DNA from: JBAPRR01 sp049281195 | Lineage (GTDB): Bacteria; Actinomycetota; Acidimicrobiia; Acidimicrobiales; CAVXTF01 | DNA: 36,621 nt | Reading direction: 5' to 3' | Assembly (NCBI GenBank): GCA_049281195.1 | Contig: JBAPRR010000426.1 | Location: 1 to 36,621 of the forward strand | In this document: positions 1 to 6,819 of the stretch, piece by piece | How positions within the stretch are numbered: position 1 is the first letter of the stretch | Layout of the letters: every line of letters begins with the position of its first letter | Translations under genes and position numbers: made by a program | The notes under the pieces: generated by a model | Seen by the model: the letters and a program-made list of their open reading frames with translations, nothing else | Databases searched by the model: none | Told to the model about the DNA's origin: nothing

Positions 1-109
1 GCCACGCCCGCTCGAATATTCCGCCGACCCCACCGATCACGGCGACCACCGGGACAGGGGAGCGGCTCAGCTTCCGCAGTGCCGGTCGCCAGCGCAGAGG
101 CGGCCGCAT
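1..109 (-). CDS. N-terminal fragment of an unidentified protein
   Basis: An open minus-strand frame runs off the left edge of the window. From the ATG at 109 it reads MRPPLRWRPALRKLSRSP, then a hydrophobic stretch (VPVVAVIGGVGGIFERAW). The basic N-terminus followed by a hydrophobic segment could be a signal or membrane anchor, but only about 36 residues are visible. A GTG six codons upstream (position 127) is an alternative start, and neither start has a clear ribosome-binding site. The gene would be divergent from the NlpC/P60 gene. No family is recognised. Confidence 0.3.
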   Translation of the reverse strand, partial: MRPPLRWRPALRKLSRSPVPVVAVIGGVGGIFERAW

Positions 110-292
110 CTTGACGGGCGTTGGCACCGGCCGAACGTACAACCGAATCGGTCGAAATGTACGGAAAAGTATCTTCCGGTCTTCATCTCCTATTGGGCAA
201 TCTTGGTGAAAGAGACGGGTTCCGCTTGCACTCAGCCCAACTGTTCACCGGTCGACTCAAGGACCCCAGGGGTCGTGCCGACTCCGCGTGTA

Positions 293-1609
293 ATGAAATC
301 ATTACCCTCTACCTTCAGCGCGCTCCGGAAGCGGCTAATGGTCGTTTTCCTGAGCGTTTTCATACTTTCGGCTGCCATCTCAGGCATTTCGACCCACTTG
401 GACGCTTCCGCATCTCAAGGTGTGGCACAACGTGTGGGGCATTCGAAAGTGATTCTCAGGAAAGGCTCTGCGGGAATTGATGCCACTCTGACATCGAGCA
501 TCGCCAGCCCCATGGAAACGAACTTCTGGCTGACAACGGCGACCGGCGATGTTCTCCCGTTCGGGTCGGCTCAGTCGTTCGGATCGATCACCGGCCACTT
601 GAGCGCTCCGATCGTCGGGATCGCGCCTACCAGCGACGATCAGGGCTACTGGCTCGTGGGTTCCGACGGCGGAGTCTTCGCCTTCGGGGATGCCAGGTTC
701 TATGGGTCAACGGGCGCCATGAGGCTCGCCAAGCCGATCGTCGGGATCACGCCCACTCCGGACAACGGCGGCTACTGGCTGGTGGCTTCCGACGGCGGAG
801 TCTTCGCCTTCGGGGACGCCCAGTTCTTCGGATCGACCGGCGCGATGAGGCTTAACAAGCCGATCGTCGGCATGGCGTCGTCCCACGACGGCAATGGCTA
901 CTGGCTGGTCGCTTCGGACGGAGGAATCTTCAGCTTCGGTGACTCCGAGTTCTACGGATCGACAGGAGCCATGAGGCTCGCCAAACCTGTGATCGGGATG
1001 GCCAAGAGCGAAGACGGAGGCGGGTACTGGCTGATCGCTCAAGACGGTGGCGTTTTCAGCTTCGGCGACGCCCAGTTCTACGGCTCGACGGGCGCTGACC
1101 CCGGTGAGCCCGCCGAAAAGATCGTCGCCTCGCAGTCGGACAACGGCTATTGGGTCATCGACCAGAACGGGACGGCATACCCGTTCGGCAGCGCTCAAGG
1201 TCCTCCTCCGCCCGTCGGCCTCCTATTCACCCAGCAGACTCCGGGAGACGCGGCTCTTCTGTTTGCGTTCCAGCAACTCGGGAAGCCCTACATCTGGGGA
1301 GGAAACGGCCCGGTGGGATACGACTGCTCCGGGCTCGCTCTGGCATCCTGGGAGCACGGTGTGGGGATCGGCTTCGCCCGCATCTCGGATGACCAGTACC
1401 AGACTGCCGGCTCGCCCGTTGCGCTGACCGATCTACAGGCCGGTGACCTTGTTTTCTGGGGAACCAACCAGACCGTTGGTTCTAGCGTGTACCACACCGC
1501 CATCTACGTCGGCGGTGGTCAGATCATCGAGGCAGCGGGAAACGTGCATCTGGCGCCGCTCGGCCAGTGGGGTGAGAGTCAGTTGATGCCCCACGGCATG
1601 CGCCCCTGA
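293..1609 (+). CDS. Secreted NlpC/P60 hydrolase with about six 41-residue repeats
   Basis: Predicted exported cell-wall hydrolase (438 aa from the ATG at 293). Residues about 10-40 form a signal peptide: basic RKR, a hydrophobic core, then ASA. Residues about 75-315 hold roughly six repeats of about 41 residues with the pattern GYWLVASDGGVFAFGDA followed by FYGSTGAMRLAKPIVGM; these probably form a beta-propeller-like binding domain. The C-terminal part is NlpC/P60: the catalytic Cys lies in GYDCSGLA (about residue 345) and the His in YHTAIYVGGG (about 401). The family usually cleaves D-Glu-diaminopimelate bonds in peptidoglycan peptides; which wall or ligand the repeats bind is unknown. TTG 203 and GTG 206 are in-frame upstream starts, but 293 gives the cleaner signal peptide. 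No strong Shine-Dalgarno precedes any of them. A short palindrome (GACCCC-A-GGGGTC, 262-274) lies just ahead of the start. Confidence 0.85.
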   Translation: MKSLPSTFSALRKRLMVVFLSVFILSAAISGISTHLDASASQGVAQRVGHSKVILRKGSAGIDATLTSSIASPMETNFWLTTATGDVLPFGSAQSFGSITGHLSAPIVGIAPTSDDQGYWLVGSDGGVFAFGDARFYGSTGAMRLAKPIVGITPTPDNGGYWLVASDGGVFAFGDAQFFGSTGAMRLNKPIVGMASSHDGNGYWLVASDGGIFSFGDSEFYGSTGAMRLAKPVIGMAKSEDGGGYWLIAQDGGVFSFGDAQFYGSTGADPGEPAEKIVASQSDNGYWVIDQNGTAYPFGSAQGPPPPVGLLFTQQTPGDAALLFAFQQLGKPYIWGGNGPVGYDCSGLALASWEHGVGIGFARISDDQYQTAGSPVALTDLQAGDLVFWGTNQTVGSSVYHTAIYVGGGQIIEAAGNVHLAPLGQWGESQLMPHGMRP

Positions 1610-1930
1610 GCCCGACCTGAGCTCACGACCCGGAGGTCGGAGGGAAGTCCTTCGCCTACTCGTTCCCGCACGGATGCTCGCCGCCGAGTCCGTCCGCACG
1701 GAGCCGCATTCCAAACGCAGGGCGCTGGAGGGTCTTCAGCGCCGGACCGTCACAGTGCGGGTCGACTCGCTCGGAGATCCACCCGACATTGAGGACCCGT
1801 GCACGGCTGCAAACCAGGACGACTTCGTAGAGGGTTCAGTCGGTGCGGCGGTCGAGCGTCTCGCAGCCGATGGCCAGCCGGTCGCTCCTCGCCAACCGTG
1901 GACGTCATCGCAGAGTCGAAGGTGGCGCGA

Positions 1931-1955
1931 CTGACTCAGACCGAGTCTGTGTCAG
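1931..1955. repeat. Perfect two-step hairpin
   Basis: CTGAC-T-CAGAC, loop CGA, GTCTG-T-GTCAG: two 5-bp stems separated by a single T/T mismatch. No T-run follows, so it is not a standard intrinsic terminator. It lies just upstream of the C-terminal gene fragment. Function unknown. Confidence 0.5.
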
Positions 1956-1985
1956 AACGGACGGCGACGGCGGCTCGCAAGGAGC

Positions 1986-2150
1986 TTGCAGTCGCAGGCG
2001 GAGTCGTCCAAGCCCGCGGATGACTGGGATAACGAGCGTTCGGAGGCTGAGGCACTCTTCGCGCTGTTCGGTGAGCCGGAGACGATTGGCAAGTCGCACG
2101 TCATCGACACCGTCATGAGCTATCCGGCGGTCGCCGAGCAGCTCCGGTGA
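1986..2150 (+). pseudogene. C-terminal fragment of a lost gene
   Basis: This frame reads like true protein for about 45 codons before its TGA: acidic SEAEALFALFGEPETIG, then SHVIDTVMSYPAVAEQLR. It has no good start. A stop lies at about 1929-1931 upstream in the same frame, and only a TTG at 1986 is available. Codon composition looks coding, unlike the surrounding DNA. I do not recognise the family. It is most simply the tail of a gene whose 5' part was deleted, which fits the other remnants here. It could instead be a small protein of about 54 residues. Confidence 0.35.
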
Positions 2151-2199
2151 CGTTCCGTTGAACAACGCCACGATGACTCGGAAGCGGACACGCTTCGTG

Positions 2200-2307
2200 G
2201 CCTGAAGCCGAACACGGGGCCGGGCGCATCCGCTTGCCGGCGCAGCTCAAATGGCAAAGCACTCGACTTGTAATCGAGGTGTAGCGAGTTCGGTTCCCGC
2301 TTCAGGC
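2200..2307 (+). tRNA. Degenerate or interrupted tRNA-Thr (TGT)-like sequence
   Basis: Bases 2244-2307 read as the D arm, anticodon arm and T arm of a tRNA. The anticodon stem is CTCGA/TCGAG around loop CTTGTAA (anticodon TGT, Thr); the T arm is GCGAG-TTCGGTT-CCCGC, with one stem mismatch and G where A58 is nearly universal. The adjacent 5' bases (GCCGGCG, 2236-2242) pair poorly with the 3' acceptor strand TTCAGGC (2301-2307). A perfect partner, GCCTGAAGC, lies at 2200-2208, about 35 bases further upstream. The intervening DNA contains a small hairpin (GCCGG 2219-2223 with CCGGC 2237-2241). No CCA is encoded. It may be a tRNA with an insertion after the acceptor strand, or a pseudo-tRNA left by integration. 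Confidence 0.4.
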
Positions 2308-2316
2308 TGTCAAAGG

Positions 2317-3015
2317 TCAAGAGGTCGCTTTACGTTTCAGTCGGAACGCCGCGCCGGAGCGAATCGCCGCCTCGACCTCCCAAATTGCCTCCATGAGTTC
2401 CTTCCGCTGATGTTGCTCCCCACTCCCTTCGGAGAGGTCATGTGTCTTTTGGAGCGCAGGGTCCTGCACCAGCTGAAAATATTCGAGCTGTTTTTCGAGT
2501 TGGGTTGCAAGTTCCGGGGGAATCATCTGCGGCGCAAACAATGCGCCCCACCCCGGACCCCACGCATCTTTGATGTCGACGAGAACGTCGCGCACGTTCT
2601 CCAGATGCTTGCTTTGGGCCTCGCGAACAAGAGACTCGTGGATCCTTTCTGAAACGACTCCGAGATCCTTGGTGGCTTGCTGCACCCCTTCGGTTGCGCC
2701 TTGGACGCCCTCAATGGCGGTCGTCGCCGACTTGAGAGTGAGTTCGACTGTGTCCAAAGCAGTGACAACCTTCACCGTTGCTTCGTGGACCGCGGTGATC
2801 GCCTCCGTTCCCTTGCGGGTCTCCTCGATCGTGCGCCAACCGACGAATACCACGGCGGCAACACTCAAAGTGGCGATTGCGATCCCGATCCAAGTGGCCC
2901 ACGCGCCGGAGTCGGCGATGAGCACCGGGTTTACGCCCCGGGCAGGGCTGAGCAAAATAACCGTGGGTGTCGTGGCGAGCAAACCAACAAGGGCTCCCGA
3001 ATGGTTCACGCCCAC
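2317..3015 (-). CDS. Membrane-anchored coiled-coil protein, unknown function
   Basis: 232 residues. A weak hydrophobic stretch (about residues 8-23) and a clear transmembrane segment (about 40-60, AWATWIGIAIATLSVAAVVF) precede a long Thr/Ala/Glu/Val-rich helical region (about 62-135; ATTAIEGVQGATEGVQQATK) that should form a coiled coil. The C-terminal 90 residues are mixed charged helix. The shape recalls the signalling helices of chemoreceptors, but no signalling-hairpin motif is present and no function can be assigned. The start is GTG 3015 or GTG 3009, neither with a clear ribosome-binding site. It ends nine bases from the tRNA-like sequence, in a region with mobile-element scars, and may be accessory. 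Confidence 0.6.
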   Translation of the reverse strand: MGVNHSGALVGLLATTPTVILLSPARGVNPVLIADSGAWATWIGIAIATLSVAAVVFVGWRTIEETRKGTEAITAVHEATVKVVTALDTVELTLKSATTAIEGVQGATEGVQQATKDLGVVSERIHESLVREAQSKHLENVRDVLVDIKDAWGPGWGALFAPQMIPPELATQLEKQLEYFQLVQDPALQKTHDLSEGSGEQHQRKELMEAIWEVEAAIRSGAAFRLKRKATS

Positions 3016-3344
3016 ATGCTTAGTCCACAGCGCCAGTATGCGCTCTTGTCAGTCGCGGCTCGCATCTAATGATGATCGCCGTGATGACGAATCGCGGGCT
3101 TCGCTCCTGTTGGGACGGTCAGCAAGAGGGCGATCGCGAACTTGACGAATCGGAGGCCGCACTGGGTATGCCCGATGGACTCTGGAGCTTGATCACGCGT
3201 CGATCTCCCCAGGAACGGCCATGAAAATTCCCGCGGACGGCCACGTTTCTCCCCACCCGTTGAAGTTAGTAGAGGGGCCCGTTGCGGATTCCGACTGATT
3301 CCGATCGCCATTCCGATGGTGAATCGAGGACCGACCCGAACTCC
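3016..3344. other. Intergenic region with possible insertion-sequence end
   Basis: About 330 bases separate the start of the coiled-coil gene from the end of the Rv3520c-like oxidoreductase gene. No convincing gene is seen on either strand. The only structure noted is a pair of roughly 22-bp direct repeats at 3217-3260. Confidence 0.5.
3217..3260. repeat. Two degenerate 22-bp repeats resembling an IS21-family end
   Basis: Two adjacent units start GGCCATGAAAATTCCC (3217) and GGCCACGTTTCTCCCC (3239), spaced exactly 22 bases apart. From memory, IS21-family elements of actinobacteria carry several tandem terminal repeats with GGCCA and AAAACTCCCC segments. No istA or istB gene is in the window, so this would be a remnant at best. 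Confidence 0.35.
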
Positions 3345-4379
3345 CTACAGGACGAGCTCCGCCATCATCCGAAGGACATCAATGCTCCCGGCCACAAGAA
3401 GTGTGGTTGCGATCGACTCTTTCCATGCCCCCAGCTCCTCGGCGATCTTCTCTTTCGGACCGACGAGAGCGATCTTCTCGATCATCGACGTAGGCACAGC
3501 CGCCGCCGCCTCGTCTTTGTGCCCGTCCAGATAGAGATCCTGGATCTTGTGCGCCTCAGCTTCGAATCCCATGCGGACGAAGACGTCGAAGTGGAAGTTC
3601 ATGTCGCGCGCCCCCATGCCCCCGATGTACAACGCCAGCATCGGGCGGTAGAAGTCGGCCGCCGCTTCCACATCGTCGCCCACGACGGTGGGGCAGAACG
3701 CGATCACCTCGAAGTCCGACCTCGACCTGCGGGCATCCGGCCGCGCGAATCCTTCGTCCAACGAGGCGGAGAACTCGCCCATGTGCAGTGGGGAGAAGAA
3801 GATCGGGAACCAACCGTCGGCGATCTCGGCGGCCAGGGCCACGTTCTTCGGCCCTTCCGCCCCCAGGATGATCGGGATGTCCGGCCGGAGCGGATGCACG
3901 ATCGACTTGAGCGGTTTACCCAGTCCCGTTCCTCCCGGAAAGGGAAGCGGGTAGTTCGGTCCGTCGTTCGTTACCGGACCCTTGCGTGCCAGCACGTCGC
4001 GAACGATCGTCACGTACTCGCGGGTCCGCGCCAACGGCTTCGGGAAGGGCTGGCCGTACCAACCTTCGACCACCTGCGGTCCGGAAACACCGAGGCCCAG
4101 GACGAAGCGGCCACCCGACAGGTGGTCCATCGTCATGGCTGCCATCGCCATCGCGGTCGGGCTGCGGGCCGACAGTTGGCACAGGGCAGTACCGAGACGC
4201 ACTCTTTCGGTGGCCTGTCCCCACCACGCCAGAGGCGTCAACGCGTCAGAGCCGTAAGCCTCTGCGGTCCACACAGAATCAAATCCGAGCCGGTCCGCCT
4301 CTTTTGCCTGCTCTGCGGCCATTGAAGGGGGGGACGACCCCCAGTAACCAAGTTGAAGTCCGAGCTTCAAGTTCGACAT
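3345..4379 (-). CDS. F420-dependent luciferase-like oxidoreductase (Rv3520c-like)
   Basis: 344-residue luciferase-like (LLM) TIM-barrel oxidoreductase, expected to use coenzyme F420. From memory it resembles Mycobacterium tuberculosis Rv3520c closely: KLGLQLGYWG at the N-terminus, TAEAYGSDALTPLAWWG, then GLGVSGPQVVEGWYGQPFPK and ILGAEGPKNVALAAEIADGW. Rv3520c is itself encoded in the mycobacterial cholesterol region; its substrate is not known to me. The ATG at 4379 is preferred over the longer frame because AGAAGGGG sits at good spacing before it and the barrel's first strand begins there. It lies 13 bases after the upstream LLM gene and is probably the last gene of a P450-LLM-LLM operon. Family assignment is secure; the reaction is not. 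Confidence 0.87.
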   Translation of the reverse strand: MSNLKLGLQLGYWGSSPPSMAAEQAKEADRLGFDSVWTAEAYGSDALTPLAWWGQATERVRLGTALCQLSARSPTAMAMAAMTMDHLSGGRFVLGLGVSGPQVVEGWYGQPFPKPLARTREYVTIVRDVLARKGPVTNDGPNYPLPFPGGTGLGKPLKSIVHPLRPDIPIILGAEGPKNVALAAEIADGWFPIFFSPLHMGEFSASLDEGFARPDARRSRSDFEVIAFCPTVVGDDVEAAADFYRPMLALYIGGMGARDMNFHFDVFVRMGFEAEAHKIQDLYLDGHKDEAAAAVPTSMIEKIALVGPKEKIAEELGAWKESIATTLLVAGSIDVLRMMAELVL

Positions 4380-4392
4380 CTCGCCCCTTCTG

Positions 4393-5286
4393 CTAGCCGA
4401 CCTTGGCGATGATCTCGTCACTGAAACGCTGCGACGCCTCGACGCGGGCCGCCACAACCTTCTCACGCGGCGCATCCGGCGGGAGTTGCACCGACATCCA
4501 CGGCGCGCAGAGCATGTCGCTTACGCCCTCATCGGCAAAACGCTTGTACAGGTCCACATCGGGCATCGCATTTACCGCCAGGTAGATTGCAAAGTCGTCG
4601 ACGGAGCGTCCGGCATCGGAAAGTGCGCCCTTTATGAGGCCCAACTGCTCCCAGGCGTGCTCTTCGGGACCGGCCCCGTGGGTGATCCACCCGTCGCAGA
4701 GCGACACGGCCCGACGCAGTGCCGGCACAGAACCACCGCCGCCCAAAATGGGCACAGGCGCGGAGGGCGCAGGGAGCATCTTGCACGCCGGGATGTCGTA
4801 ATACGTCCCGTGGTGCTCTACCCAGCCCTCGTGCCACAACTCGCGCAAAGCGACGATCATCTCGTCGAGACGCCTGCCCCTGGTCGAGAACTCCTGTCCG
4901 GTGGCGTCGAATTCCTCTTCGCACCAACCGACACCAACACCGAGGCGGACCCTGTTGTTCGAAAGGACCGCAGCCGCGCCCACTGACTTTGCCACGGTGA
5001 CCAGATCCCTGGCCGGAGCGATGTACACCCCGGTCGTGAACAGCAGGTTGCGTGTCACGGTGGCCAGTCCCGAGATGAAGCACATCGGATCGGGCCACTC
5101 GGTGTCGGACTCCCAAAACGGCGAGCCGTCATCGTTCGTGGAGTAGGTATAGCGGGACTTCAATTCTTTGGCGTTGAAGATGTGGTCCGAGATCATGAAT
5201 CCGGCGTAGCCGAGATCATCTGACGCAATGGCGAGATCGACCACGTCGTGGATCGGAAGAAACGTAACCCCCTGATGAAACCTCAC
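4393..5286 (-). CDS. F420-dependent luciferase-like oxidoreductase (Rv2161c-type)
   Basis: 297-residue single-domain luciferase-like protein. Typical features are DLGYAGFMISDHIFNAKE (strand and cofactor-site region), the non-prolyl-cis-peptide region near TTGVYIAPARDL, and RVRLGVGVGWCEEEFDATG followed by RGRRLDEMI, a signature of the TIGR03619-type F420 proteins. It lies between the P450 gene (40 bases upstream) and the second LLM gene, suggesting co-transcription and a shared role in steroid or isoprenoid catabolism, possibly a redox step on the side chain or ring. That role is inferred from neighbours only. The two LLM proteins of this operon belong to different subfamilies, so they are not a recent duplication. 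Confidence 0.87.
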   Translation of the reverse strand: MRFHQGVTFLPIHDVVDLAIASDDLGYAGFMISDHIFNAKELKSRYTYSTNDDGSPFWESDTEWPDPMCFISGLATVTRNLLFTTGVYIAPARDLVTVAKSVGAAAVLSNNRVRLGVGVGWCEEEFDATGQEFSTRGRRLDEMIVALRELWHEGWVEHHGTYYDIPACKMLPAPSAPVPILGGGGSVPALRRAVSLCDGWITHGAGPEEHAWEQLGLIKGALSDAGRSVDDFAIYLAVNAMPDVDLYKRFADEGVSDMLCAPWMSVQLPPDAPREKVVAARVEASQRFSDEIIAKVG

Positions 5287-5326
5287 GCTCAGGCCCCCCG
5301 GCTCCCTGACTGTCCCCCGGGCCGCC

Positions 5327-6550
5327 TCACGAACCGACGCGAGGTCCGGGGGCGAACGCTATGGGGACGTGCTTGACCCCATTGATGAAGTTGGACTGCA
5401 GACGCTGAACGTCACCGTCCAGACGGAGGTCGGGCATCCGGTCGAGAAGGTGGTTGAACATCACCTTGATCTCCATCTTGGCGAGGTTCGTTCCCAGACA
5501 GAAGTGGGGTCCTCCACCGCCGAACGCCATGTGCGGGTTCGGACTGCGGCCGACATCGAATGTGTTCGGATTCTCGAAGATGTCGGAGTCACGGTTCGCC
5601 GAGATGTGGAAGAACACCACCTTTTCGTCCTCACCGATCTTCCGGCCGCCGATCTCGACCGGAACGGTGGTCTGACGGCGGAAGTTCATCACCGGCGTCA
5701 CGAACCGCAGCATCTCGTCGATAGCTGTGGGTAGGAGCGACCGGTCGTTGACCAGACGCTGCCACTGGTCGGGGTTGTCGAAGAAGGTGACCATGGCGCC
5801 CGAGATCAGGTTCCGCGTCGTCTCGTTGCCGGCCACGGTGAGAAGAAGGAAGAACAACTCGAGCTCGAGCTCGCTAAGTCGTTCTCCTTCCACCTCCACC
5901 TGACTGAGGACGCTCATCAGGTCCTCGTGGGGGTTGATGCGCTTGTCGGCGAACAGCTTTGCGGCGTAGGCGTACAGCTCCATCGCGGCCGCGCCGGCCT
6001 CTTCTTCGGTGATGCCGTACTCGGGGTCCTGATTCCCGATCATCCGGTTCGACCAGTCGAACATGGCATGTCGGTCGTCTTGGGGGACTCCCAGCAGATC
6101 GGCGATGACGATCAGAGGAAGCTCGGCTGCGACGTCGGTCACGAAGTCCGCCTCACCTTTTTCGATCACGTCGTCGATGATGCGGTCGGCAGTCTCGTTG
6201 ATCGTGGCCTCGAGCTCGTTGACCATGCGCGGGGTGAAGCCCTTGTTGACCAGCCGCCGGTACCGCGTATGAAGCGGCGGGTCCATGTTGAGCATCATCA
6301 TGCGCTGCTGCTCGACCGCTTCCTCGGGCATGTCCCAGATGAAGGTGGCCTTCTTGTAGGAGGAGAACTTCTCCGCGTCGCGGTTCACCATGACGCAGTC
6401 GTTGTACTTGGTGACGGCCCAGAAACCGGGCCCGTCGGTCTCCTCGTGCCAGTGCACCGGATCCTGCTCGCGCAGGGCGGCGAACCACTCGTGAGGCACC
6501 TTCTCTACGAAATTCTGCGAATCGGTGAGGTCGATCTCGCTCAGGTCCAC
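5327..6550 (-). CDS. Cytochrome P450, CYP125/CYP142-like steroid C26/C27 monooxygenase
   Basis: 407-residue P450 from GTG 6550, chosen because GAGGAGGA stands six to seven bases upstream; the longer frame to 6601 would swallow that site. Hallmarks are the oxygen-activation motif AGNETTRN in helix I, EMLR for the ExxR pair, and the haem loop FGGGGPHFCLG with the Cys ligand at about residue 351. Over most of its length it follows CYP125A1 as I remember it (MLNMDPPLHTR, GFTPR, LLGVPQDDR, FDWSNRMIGNQDPEY, NGVKH). CYP125 and CYP142 oxidise the terminal methyl of the cholesterol side chain to the 26-oic acid. It is divergent from the ChsE2 gene, with two KstR-like sites between them. The subfamily call needs a tree; CYP124 is an alternative. 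Confidence 0.85.
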   Translation of the reverse strand: MDLSEIDLTDSQNFVEKVPHEWFAALREQDPVHWHEETDGPGFWAVTKYNDCVMVNRDAEKFSSYKKATFIWDMPEEAVEQQRMMMLNMDPPLHTRYRRLVNKGFTPRMVNELEATINETADRIIDDVIEKGEADFVTDVAAELPLIVIADLLGVPQDDRHAMFDWSNRMIGNQDPEYGITEEEAGAAAMELYAYAAKLFADKRINPHEDLMSVLSQVEVEGERLSELELELFFLLLTVAGNETTRNLISGAMVTFFDNPDQWQRLVNDRSLLPTAIDEMLRFVTPVMNFRRQTTVPVEIGGRKIGEDEKVVFFHISANRDSDIFENPNTFDVGRSPNPHMAFGGGGPHFCLGTNLAKMEIKVMFNHLLDRMPDLRLDGDVQRLQSNFINGVKHVPIAFAPGPRVGS

Positions 6551-6604
6551 GGTGGTCCTCCTCGGCTCTCGTCGACCCCGGCCGGCGTCAGCCGAACACA
6601 AAAC

Positions 6605-6618
6605 GGGAACGTGTTCCA
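6605..6618. promoter_or_regulatory. KstR-like operator A
   Basis: GGGAACGTGTTCCA: the inner 12 bases (6606-6617) form a perfect inverted repeat, GGAAC and GTTCC around GT. The AAC-NN-GTT core is that of the mycobacterial KstR operator. It lies 55 bases upstream of the P450 start in the divergent promoter region. Confidence 0.6.
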
Positions 6619-6696
6619 GTCATGTTATGCCTGTCGCGGACCCGCGAACGAGGTGCTACGCCCCTGGCCACGGACCGCGGCCAGGTCGCCACAAAC

Positions 6697-6710
6697 TAGA
6701 ACCTGTTACC
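6697..6710. promoter_or_regulatory. KstR-like operator B
   Basis: TAGAACCTGTTACC: the same AAC-NN-GTT core, with a well-matched left half and a weaker right half. It lies 110 bases ahead of the ChsE2 gene and about 92 bases from operator A, so each divergent transcript would have its own site. Confidence 0.55.
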
Positions 6711-6819
6711 ATTTCGAGCCCGAGGGGATCCGTTGCCGGCCCATTTGGACCGCCCAGCGGGTGCCTGCCTGCAGTCCAGACGACCCGACCAGACCGAACC
6801 ACACGCCGGAGGCGACCGG

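Larger units (their letters stand above)
1610..2316. other. Gene-poor region with degraded remnants
   Basis: About 700 bases without an intact gene between the NlpC/P60 gene and the membrane coiled-coil gene. Open frames here do not look like proteins apart from the C-terminal fragment near 1986-2150. Two hairpins (1931-1955 and 2181-2196) and a tRNA-Thr-like sequence are present. The mix of a gene tail, a damaged tRNA and hairpins looks like the scar of an integrated element, but no integrase or complete insertion sequence is visible. Confidence 0.5.

Noticed and set aside
203..292. Cyclic-di-AMP (ydaO-type) riboswitch upstream of the NlpC/P60 gene
   Set aside because: Such elements often precede actinobacterial wall hydrolases, but the conserved ydaO sequence blocks could not be found here.
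3282..4325. 347-residue plus-strand frame opposite the Rv3520c-like gene
   Set aside because: It is Arg/His/Pro-rich, typical of antisense frames in GC-rich genes, and lies opposite a clearly conserved coding sequence.
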